Part shown: one piece after another, positions 19,942 through 29,000 of the stretch
How positions within the stretch are numbered: the first letter of the stretch is position 1
Layout: each line of letters opens with the position of its first letter
Origin: Owenia fusiformis
Taxonomy: Eukaryota; Annelida; Polychaeta; Sabellida; Oweniidae
Length of the DNA: 29,000 nt
Direction of reading: 5' to 3'
NCBI GenBank assembly: GCA_903813345.2
Contig: CAIIXF020000107.1
Span: forward strand, 1 to 29,000
Notes under the pieces: model-generated
Told to the model about the DNA's origin: nothing
The model's database searches: none
The model's input: only the letters and a program-made list of their open reading frames with translations
Position numbers and translations under genes: made by a program

Positions 19942-22686
19942 TTATTATTATTCTTTCAGAATCTTCCTCCTTCCCAGATTTCTCACCAACTAAAAGAATT
20001 TACTTTAAGCTGCTTACATGATCAACTAGGGGCAGTACCTGGGATGATGGGAAATTAGGTCAAATTTTTATCTAGGTCAAGGGTCAAGAACTAGGTCAAA
20101 TCAAGGTCAAATCAACATTCTGTCAATTATCTTCGTTGTTGTTTGTCGTAACTACTTCATCTTACTTTCTACATGTAGCTTAGAAAAAAACAAATCGAGA
20201 GTGTGCCATCCGTTTTTTGATTGCTCTTAGCGATTTTGAGATATGGCGTCCTGAAAGTAGGTCAAAACCAAAAAGTTCTCCAAATTTAACATATGAGATA
20301 TGAAATAAGGGTAGAATTTTCTCAGGAATCCAAATCTGCAAACCAAATTTTGATCCGACTTCCCGTTCGGAAGTTATGGCGTTTTGAAAGCTCAAAAATC
20401 GCTAAATTTGGTGCCCATGTTAAGTCAATGGGAAAAAAGATTTTTTTGAAGTAAAAAATACGAAATATAGACTGAGTTCAGCTAAATATAATGAAAGCTT
20501 TTAAAAGAAGGGGACCTCATAAGCCATCTAGCTTCAAAATTTGGACACCAAAATGCCTAGGTCAAAATCTAGGTCAAATTCAAAGTTTTTCCTTATTTTT
20601 GCGATTCTGACACAACAGATTAATTATATTCTTCGAAATTTTGTATACATGTAGCTAAGAGTCTGCTAATAGTGTTAGCCTTTTGCCGTCAAAAAGTATT
20701 TTGCCCCATTTTTGAGATATGGTGTCCGAAAAGTAGGTCAAAATAAAAAATTCTCAACATTTGACGTTTGAGTTATGATTTAAGTATAGAATTTTCTCAG
20801 GAATCCGAATCTGCAAACCAAATTTCGATCCGACTTCCGGTTTGGAAGTTATGGCGTGTCCGAAAAGTAGGTCAAAATAAAAAATTTCCAAATTTAACGT
20901 ATGAGCTATGAATTAAGGATAGAATTTTCTCTGGAATCCAAATCTACAAACCAAATTTCGATCCGACTTCCGGTTCGGAAGTTATGGCGTTTTGAAAGCT
21001 CAAAAATCGCTAAATTTGGTGCCCCATGTTATGTCAATGGGAAAAAATATTTTTTTGAAGTGTAAAATACGAGATATAGACTAAGTACAGCTAAACATAA
21101 TGGAAGCCCATAAAAGAAGGGGACCTCAAAACCTTCTAATCTTGAAAATTTGGACAACAAAATGCCTAGGTCAAAATCTAGGTCAAATTCAAAGCTTTTC
21201 CTTATTTTTGCGATTCTGACACTACACTTTAATTATATTCTTCGAAATTGTGTATACATGTAGCCAAGAGTGTGCTAATAGTGTTAGCCTTTTGCCGTCA
21301 AAAAGTATTTTGACCCACTTTTGAGATATGGTGTCCCAAAAGTAGGTCAAAATAAAAAAATCTTCAAATGTAACGTATGAGTTATGAATAAGGGGTGGAA
21401 TTTTATCAGGAATCCGAATCTGTAAATCAAATTTTGATTCGACCTCCTGTTCGGAAGTTATGGTGTTTTGAAAGCTCAAAAATCGCTAAATTTGCTGCCC
21501 CATGTTATGTCAATGGGAAAAAAAGATTTTTTGAAGTGTAAAATACGAGATATAGACTGAGTACAGCTGAATATAATGAAAGCCTATTAAAGAAGGGGAC
21601 CTCGAAGGCTACTTAGCTCCAAAATTTGGACACCAAAATGCCTAGGTCAAAATCTAGGTCAAATTTATAGTTTCCCTTATTTTTGCGATTCTGACACTAT
21701 ATTTAAATGATTTGCTTTAAAATTTTGTATACATGTAGCCAAGAGTGTGCTAATAGTGTTAGCCTTTTGCCGTCAAAAAGTATTTTGACCCACTTTTGAG
21801 AAATGGTGTCCCAAAAGTAGGTCAAAATAAAAAAATCTTCAAATGTAACGTATGAGTTATGAATAAGGGGTAGAATTTTATCAGGAATCCGAATCTGTAA
21901 ATCAAATTTTGATTCGACCTCCTGTTCGGAAGTTATGGCGTTTTGAAATCTCAAAAATCGCTAAATTTGGTGCCCAATGTTAAATCAATGGGACCGAATA
22001 ATTTTTTGAAGTATAAAAATACGAGATATAGAATGAGTACAGCTAAACATAATGAAAGCCCATAGAAGAAGGGGACCTCAAAAGCTACTTTCCTTCAAAG
22101 TTTGGACACCAAAATACCTAGTTCAAAATCTAGGTCAAATTCATAGTTTTTTTTATTTTGCGATTCTGACACTACACTTCAATGATATTCTCCGAAATTT
22201 TGTAAACTTGTAGCAAAGAGTGTGCTAATAATGTTAACATTTTGCCGTCAATAAGTTTTTTGACCCACTTTTGAGATATGGTGTCCGAAATGTAGGTCAA
22301 AATAAAAAGTTTTCCAATTTTAAAGTATGAGTTATGAATTAGGGGTAGAATTTCCTCAGGAATCTGGATCTGGATTTCAAAAATTCCTGCATACCCTACT
22401 TTACCTCTCTACCTACTCAGCTACTTATTTGACTACTTACTCATTTACTTAATTAGTTATTACTTCCTTAGCAACTTACTCAGCTACTAACTCAGGTACT
22501 TACTCAGCTACTTACTCAGCTACCTACTCAGCTTTTTACTCAGTTACTTACTCAGCTACTTACTCAACTACTACTAAGGTACTTACTCAGCTAATTACTC
22601 AGTTACTTACTCAGCTCTTTACTGATCTATCTAGGTCAAATAAATCTGGAGTCTTAAATTGAACTTGTTCAATTTCACAAATCTAG
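19942..22686 (+). repeat. Superunit J, near-duplicate of D
   Basis: Matches D closely at a fixed offset of 11,215 bp from the head through the third long monomer. Modules at about 20258, 20733, 20868, 21342, 21818 and 22292. Head repeat AGGTCAAGGGTCA at 20074-20086. The fifth module differs from D and instead copies J's own preceding module. J keeps a final module that D has lost. Ends in hairpin (22656-22675) and CTAG (22683-22686). Confidence 0.87.
22391..22625. repeat. 12-bp CTCAGCTACTTA minisatellite (J tail)
   Basis: Almost identical to the D tail in unit order and variants, including TTACTTAATTAGTTATTACT. Confidence 0.87.
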
Positions 22687-24574
22687 TTATTATTATTTTT
22701 CTTCTTATTCTTCCTCCTTACAAGATTTCTCACCAACTAGAAGAACTTACTTTAAGCTGCTTACATGATCAACTAGGGAATGTATCTGGGATTATGGGAA
22801 ATTAGGTCAAATTTTTATCTAGGTCAAAGGTCAAGAACTAGGTCAAATCCAGTACTTTGTCACTTTTTTCAATTTTCTCGGTCGTCCTTCAATATTTTCA
22901 ATCCGGGTTTTTTTCATTGTGTTCCTCATAAAAAAGTAGGGGAAAACAGGTCGATTTAGTTTTTTGATATCTCAAACCGATTTCGAGATATCAGTGTCCG
23001 AAAACGAGGTCCAAAAAAAAGTTCTCCCAATTCAATGTCCACGCTACTGGTCTTGTAGGAAATTTTCTCAGGATTCCGAATCTGAAAACCAAATTTCGAT
23101 CCGACTTCCGGTTCGGAAGTTATATCGTTTTGAAAGCTCAAAAATCGCTAAATTTGGTGCCCATGTTAAGTCAATGGGAAAAAAGATTTTTTTGAAGTGA
23201 AAAATACGAAATATAGACTGAGTTCAGCTAAATATAATGGAAGCTTTTAAAAGAAGGGGACCTCAAAAGCCATCTAGCTTAAAAATTTGGACACAAAAAT
23301 GCCAAGGTCAAAATCTAGGTCAAATTCAAAGTTTTTCCTTATTTTTGCGATTCTGACACTACACTTTAATTATATTCTTCGAAATCGTGTATACATGTAG
23401 CCAAGAGTGTGCTAATAGTGTTAGCCTTTTGCCGTCAGGAAGTATTTTGACCCACTTTTGAGATATGGTGTCCCAAAAGTAGGTCAAAATAAAAAAATCT
23501 TCAAATTTAACTTATGAGTTATGAATCAGGGGTAGAATTTTGTCAGGAATCCGAATCTGCAAACCATATTTCGATCCGACTTCCGGTTCGGAAGTTATGG
23601 CGTGTCCAAAAAGTAGGTCAAAATAAAAAAATTCTAAATTTATCGTATGAGTTATGAATTAGGGGTAGAATTTTATCAGGAATCCGAATCTGCAAACCAA
23701 ATTTCGATTCGACATCTTGTTCAGAAGTTATGATGTTTTGAAAGCTCAAAAATCGCTAAATTTGGTGCCCCATGTTAAATCAATGGGACCGAATAATTTT
23801 TTGAAGTGTAAAAATACAAGATATAGAATGAGTACAGCTAAACATAATGAAAGCCCATAAAAGAAGGGGACCTCAAAAGCTACTTTCCTTCAAAATTTGG
23901 ACACCAAAATACCTAGTCCAAAATCTAGGTCAAATTCTTAGTTTTTTCTTATTTTTGCAATTCGGACACTACACTTCAATGATATTCTTCGAAATTTTGT
24001 ATACATGTAGCAAAGAGTGTGCTTATAATGTTAACTTTTTGCCGTCAAGAAGTTTTTAGGCCCACTTTTGAGATCTGGTGATCGAAATGTAGGTCAAAAT
24101 AAAAAGTTCTCCAAATTTAACGTATGAGTTATGAATTAGGGGCATAATTTCCTAAGGAATCCGGATCTGAAATTAAAATTGCAATCCTACCCCCAGTTAA
24201 GCCATTTTGAAGTTTGAAATTCGCAGTTGCCAGTATTCACGATGCAGATTGATCAAATAAACTTTCAAAAATTCCTACATACCCTACTTTACCTCCCTAC
24301 CTACTCAGCTACTTATTTGACTACTTACTCAATTGCTTAATTAGTTATTACTTACTTAGCTACTCACTCAGCTACTAACTCAGGTACTTACTCAGCTACT
24401 TACTCAGCTACCTACTCAGCTTTTTACCCAGTTACTTACTCAGCTACTTACTCAACTACTACTAAGGTACTTACTCAGCTAATTACTCAGTTACTTACTC
24501 AGCTCTTTACTGATCTATCTAGGTAAAATAAATCTGGAGTCTTAAATTGAACTTGTTCAATTTCACAAATCTAG
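22687..24574 (+). repeat. Superunit K
   Basis: Head related to D/J with AGGTCA repeat at 22821-22833. It is followed by an A-like body start with the perfect hairpin TGATATCTC/GAGATATCA (22965-22973 and 22985-22993). Modules at about 23006, 23479, 23613 and 24089 (steps 473, 134, 476). The 3' flank before the tail is intact and shows what D and J have each partly lost. Ends in hairpin (24544-24563) and CTAG (24571-24574). Confidence 0.85.
24271..24515. repeat. 12-bp CTCAGCTACTTA minisatellite (K tail)
   Basis: Same unit order as the D and J tails with a few point changes. Confidence 0.87.
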
Positions 24575-27500
24575 TTATTATTATTCTTTCAGAATCTTCC
24601 TCCTTCCCAGATTTCTCACCAACTAAAAGAATTTACTTTTAGCTGCTTACATGATCAACTAGGGGCAGTACCTGGGATGATGGGAAATTAGGTCAAATTT
24701 TTATCTAGGTCAAGGGTCAAGAACTAGGTCAAATCAAGGTCAAATCAACATTCTGTCAATTATCTTCGTTGTTGTTTGTCGTAACTACTTCATCTTAGTT
24801 TCTACATGTAGCTTAGAAAAAAACAAATCGAGAGTGTGCCATCCGTTTTTTGATTACTCTTAGCGATTTTGAGATATGGCGTCCTGAAAGTAGGTCAAAA
24901 CCAAAAAGTTCTCCAAATTTAACATATGAGCTATGAAATAAGGGTAGAATTTTCTCAGGAATCCGAATCTGCAAACCAAATTTTGATCTGACTTCCCGTT
25001 CGGAAGTTATGGCGTTTTGAAAGCTCAAAAATCGCTAAATTTGGTGCCCCATGTTAAGTCAATGGGAAAAAAGATTTTTTTGAAGTGAAAAATACGAAAT
25101 ATAGACTGAGTTCAGCTAAATATAATGAAAGCTTTTAAAAGAAGGGGACCTCATAAGCCATCTAGCTTCAAAATTTGGACACCAAAATGCCTAGGTCAAA
25201 ATCTAGGTCAAATTCAAAGTTTTTCCTTATTTTTGCGATTCTGACACAACAGATTAATTATATTCTTCGAAATTTTGTATACATGTAGCTAAGAGTCTGC
25301 TCATAGTGTTAGCCTTTTGCCGTCAGAAAGTATTTTGCCCCATTTTTGAGATATGGTGTCCGAAAAGTAGGTCAAAATAAAAAATTCTCAAAATTTGACG
25401 TTTGAGTTATGAATTAAGTATAGAATTTTCTCAGGAATCCGAATCTGCAAACCAAATTTCGATCCGACTTCCGGTTTGGAAGTTATGGCGTGTCCGAAAA
25501 GTAGGTCAAAATAAAAAGTTTCAAAATTTAACGTATGAGCTATGAATTAAGGATAGAATTTTCTCTGGAATCCAAATCTGCAAACCAAATTTCGATCCGA
25601 CTTCCGGTTTGGAAGTTATGGCGTTTTGAAAGCTCAAAAATCGCTAAATTTGGTGCCCCATGTTATGTCAATGGGAAAAAATATTTTTTTGAAGTGTAAA
25701 ATACGAGATATAGACTAAGTACAGCTAAACATAATGGAAGCCCATAAAAGAAGGGGACCTCAAAACCTTCTAATCTTGAAAATTTGGACAACAAAATGCC
25801 TAGGTCAAAATCTAGGTCAAATTCAAAGCTTTTCCTTATTTTTGCGATTCTGACACTACACTTTAATTATATTCTTCGAAATTGTGTATACATGTAACCA
25901 AGAGTGTGCTCATAGTGTTAGCCTTTTGCCGTCAAAAAGTATTTTGACCCACTTTTGAGATATGGTGTCCCAAAAGTAGGTCAAAATAAAAAAATCTTCA
26001 AATGTAACGTATGAGTTATGAATAAGGGGTAGAATTTTATCAGGAATCCGAATCTGCAAATCAAATTTTGATTCGACCTCCTGTTCGGAAGTTATGGTGT
26101 TTTGAAAGCTCAAAAATCGCTAAATTTGCTGCCCCATGTTATGTCAATGGGAAAAAGATTTTTTGAAGTGTAAAATACGAGATATAGACTGAGTACAGCT
26201 TAATATAATGAAAGCCTATTAAAGAAGGGGACCTCGAAGGCTACTTAGCTCCAAAATTTGGACACCTCAAAAGCCATCTAGCTTAAAAATTTGGACACAC
26301 AAATGCCTAGGTCAAAATCTAGGTCAAATTCAAAGTTTTTCCTTATTTTTGCGATTCTGACACTACACTTTAATTATATTCTTCGAAATTGTGTATACAT
26401 GTAGCCAAGAGTATGCTAATAGTGTTAGCCTTTTGCCGTCAGAAAGTATTTTGACCCACTTTTGAGATATGGTGTCCCAACAGTAGGTCAAAATATAAAG
26501 TTCTTCAAATTTAACGTATGAGTTATGAATTAGGGGTAGGATTTTGTCAGGAATCCGGATCTGCAAACCAAATTTCGATCAGACTTCCGGTTCGGAAGTT
26601 ATGGCGTGTCCGAAAAGTAGGTCAAAATAAAAAGTTCTACAAATTCAACGTATGAGTTATGAATTAAGGGAAGAATTATCCTAGGAATCCGAATCTGCAA
26701 ACCAAATTTCAATCCGACTTTTGGTTTGGAAGTTATGGCGTTTTGAAAGCTCAAAAATCGCTAAATCTGGTGCCCATGTTAAGTCAATGGGAAAAAAGAT
26801 TTTTTTGAAGTGAAAAATACGAAATATAGACTGAGTTCAGCTAAATATAATGGAAAGTTTTAAAAGAAGGGGACCTCAAAAGCCATCTAGCTTAAAAATT
26901 TGGACACACAAATGCCTAGGTCAAAATCTAGGTCAAATTCAAAGTTTTTCCTTATTTTTGCGATTCTGACACTACACTTTAATTATATTCTTCGAAATTG
27001 TGTATACATGTAGCAAAGAGTGTGCTTATAGTGTAAGCCTTTTGCCGTCAAAAAGTATTTTGACCCACTTTTGAGATATGGTGTCCCAAAAGTAGGTCAA
27101 AATAAAAAAATCTTCAAATTTAACGTATGAGTTATGCATAAGGAGTAAAATTTTATCAGGAATCCAAATCTGCAAATCAAATTTTGATTCGACCTCCTGT
27201 TCGGAAGTTATGGCGTTTTGAAAGCTCTAAAATCACTAAATTTGCTGCCCCATGTTATGTCAATGGGAAAAAAGATTTTTTTGAAGTGTAAAATACGAGA
27301 TATAGACTGAGTACAGCTTAATATAATGAAAGCCTATTAAAGAAGGGGACCTCGAAGGCTACTTAGCTCCAAAATTTGGACACCAAAATGCCTAGGTCAA
27401 AATCTAGGTCAAATTTATAGTTTTCCCTTATTTTTGCGATTCTGACATTATATTTAAATGATGTGCTTTAAAATTTTGTATACAGGTAGCAAAGAGTATG

Positions 27501-28110
27501 CTAATAGTGTAAGCGTTTTGCCGTCAGAAAGTATTTTGACCCACTTTTGAGATATGGTGTCCGAAAAGTAGGCCAAAGTTAAAAGTTCTCCAAATTTAAC
27601 GTATGAGTTATGAATTAAGGGTAGCATTTTCTCAGAAATCTAGATCTGCAAACCAAATTTCGATCCGACTACTTGTTCTGAAGTTATGGCGTTTTGAAAT
27701 CTCTAAATTTGGTGCCCCATGTTAAATCAATGGGACCGAATAATGTTTTGAAGTGTAAAAATACGAGATATAGAATGAGTACATCTAAACATAATGAAAG
27801 CCCATAGAAGAAAGGGACCTCAAAAGCTGCTTTCTTTCAAAGTTTGGACACCAACTACCTAGTTCAAAATCTAGGTCAAATTCATAGTTTTTTTTTATTT
27901 TGCGATTCTGACACTACACTTCAATGATATTCTCCGAAATTTTGTATACTTGTAGCAAAGAGTGTGCTAATAATGTTAACATTTTGTCGTCAATAAGTTT
28001 TTTGACCCACTTTTGAGATATGGTGTCCGAAATGTAGGTCAAAATAAAAAGTTCTCCAATTTGAAAGTATGAGTTATGAATTAGGGGTAGGATTTCCTCA
28101 GGAATCCGGA
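24575..28110 (+). repeat. Superunit L, expanded and 3'-truncated
   Basis: Starts as D and J do, with head repeat AGGTCAAGGGTCA at 24707-24719. Modules at about 24890, 25368, 25501, 25977, 26483, 26618, 27092, 27568 and 28034, so it is the longest superunit. The step of 506 at 26483 marks an out-of-register join near 26265. A second 134-bp pair (26483/26618) comes with it. The last module stops at GGAATCCGGA (28101-28110), where the minisatellite begins, so tail, hairpin and CTAG are missing. Confidence 0.87.
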
Positions 28111-28883
28111 GGGTGTCTACAAAACTAAGACGTAAGACCTACAAAACTAAGACCTCCACGTAATAAAACTAAGACCCTGTTATAAAACTAAGACCCCCAC
28201 GTTATAAAACTAAGACCCTGTTATAAAACTAAGACCCCCCACGTAATAAAACTAAGACCCTGTTATAAAACTAAGACCCCCCACGTAATAAAACTAAGAC
28301 CCTGTTATAAAACTAAGACCCCCCACGTAATAAAACTAAGACCCTGTTATAAAACTAAGACCCCTCACGTTATAAAACTAAGACCCTGTTATAAAACTAA
28401 GACCCTGTTATAAAACTAAGACCCCCCACGTTATAAAACTAAGACCCTGTTATAAAACTAAGACCCCCCACGTTATAAAACTAAGACCCTGTTATAAAAC
28501 TAAGACCCCCCACGTAATAAAACTAAGACCCTGTTATAAAACTAAGACCCCCCACGTTATAAAACTAAGACCCTGTTATGAAACTAAGACCCTCCAGGTA
28601 ATAAAACTAAGACCCTCCACGTAATAAAACTAAGACCCTGTTATAAAACTAAGACCCCCCACGTTATAAAACTAAGACCCTGTTATAAAACTAAGACCCC
28701 CCACGTAATAAAACTAAGACCCTGTTATAAAACTAAGACCCCCCACGTAATAAAACTAAGACCCTGTTATAAAACTAAGACCCTCCACGTAATAAAACTA
28801 AGACCCTGTTATAAAACTAAGACCCCCCACGTTGTAAAACTAAGACCCTGTTATAAAACTAAGACCCTGTTATAAAACTAAGA
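28111..28883. repeat. 42-bp dimeric TAAAACTAAGACC minisatellite
   Basis: Alternating 19-bp units (CCCTGTTATAAAACTAAGA) and ~23-bp units (5-6 C, then ACGTTATAAAACTAAGA or ACGTAATAAAACTAAGA) make a dimer of about 42 bp, repeated roughly 17 times. It opens with the distinct sequence GGGTGTCTACAAAACTAAGA and a few irregular units, and stops at CTAAGAATCAATC. T/A variation in the long unit (GTTATAA or GTAATAA) is patchy along the array. It shares no words with the AGGTCA array. Confidence 0.95.
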
Positions 28884-29000
28884 ATCAATCATCGTGCCTT
28901 GCTCTGCTCGCGAGGTAGTCTTGCCTCTGGCACATGTGTTCCCCAGTAACATACAGATTCTACAAAAGATAGTCTTATAGATATAGATATAAAGATAAGC
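28884..29000. other. Window end, nothing recognised
   Basis: Contains GCTCGCGAGG and a short AGATATAGATATAAAGATA run. No gene or repeat boundary can be fixed in this short stretch. Confidence 0.4.

Noticed and set aside
4592-26566. Recurrent minus-strand frames of 60-153 codons in the monomers (for example FDLLFGHAITSEPEVGSKFG and ISQKWVKILSDGKRLTLLAH)
   Set aside because: The 134-bp and 476-bp periods are not multiples of three, so adjacent copies fall in different frames. Starts and stops vary between copies, and no family resemblance is evident. A test of synonymous versus non-synonymous change across copies would settle it.
28111-28883. TATAAAA words every ~20 bp as TATA boxes, or the array as telomeric repeat
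   Set aside because: TATAAAA is simply part of the repeat unit, and the unit does not match any telomere repeat such as TTAGGG; the array ends inside the window.

Overview
This window looks like AT-rich, non-coding metazoan DNA, probably from a marine invertebrate. The taxon is an inference from repeat style only: GGTCA-rich satellites, a CAGGCCCGTAGCC terminal-inverted-repeat element, and CpG that is not depleted. I find no convincing intact protein-coding gene, rRNA, tRNA or CRISPR array. Nearly all longer open frames are translations of repeats.

Layout. Positions 1-1010 hold about 2.3 tandem copies of a ~446-bp GACCT-rich repeat. Positions 1011-1200 hold a diverged copy of the main array's monomer on the opposite strand. 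Positions 1201-3480 are mostly single-copy. They carry a MITE-like inverted repeat (1397-1615), a CpG-richer patch, one candidate first coding exon with a strong splice donor (2395-2428), a small hairpin (2599-2669) and a short TIR element with a 16-G run (2840-3014). From 3490 to 28110 the window is one head-to-tail array of related repeat superunits, named A to L here. A 42-bp dimeric minisatellite (28111-28883) abuts and truncates L, and 116 bp of unassigned sequence close the window.

The array has three nested periods. A 134-bp module sits in a ~476-bp monomer. Three to nine modules, flanked by a conserved head and tail, make a superunit of 1.7-3.5 kb. A typical superunit has a T-rich TTATTATT/TTTC start, a head with a direct repeat of AGGTCA spaced by 1 bp, then the monomers. 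These are followed by an ACTCAGCT-containing microsatellite tail, the word AATCTGGAGTCT, a perfect 9-bp hairpin (AAATTGAAC/GTTCAATTT) and CTAG followed by T. Three superunits (A, G, H) also start with a hairpin cassette whose arm AGACTCCAGAT is the inverse of the 3' word; A and G carry seven copies each. Subterminal inverted repeats, central tandem repeats, a microsatellite, a 3' hairpin and CTAG before T-rich DNA together resemble non-autonomous rolling-circle (Helitron/Helentron-type, HINE) elements. This is the main hypothesis. No Rep/helicase gene is present, so mobility would have to be supplied from elsewhere.

The array is a mosaic. D, J and L share a long common backbone. A and G share head and tail. 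B and I share a head but not a tail. H and I share a chimeric junction. J carries a short conversion tract, and L carries an expansion with a visible out-of-register join. Between E and G lie two almost identical 717-bp CpG-rich copies (13134-14567) of a much diverged head and body, capped by a hairpin of different sequence.
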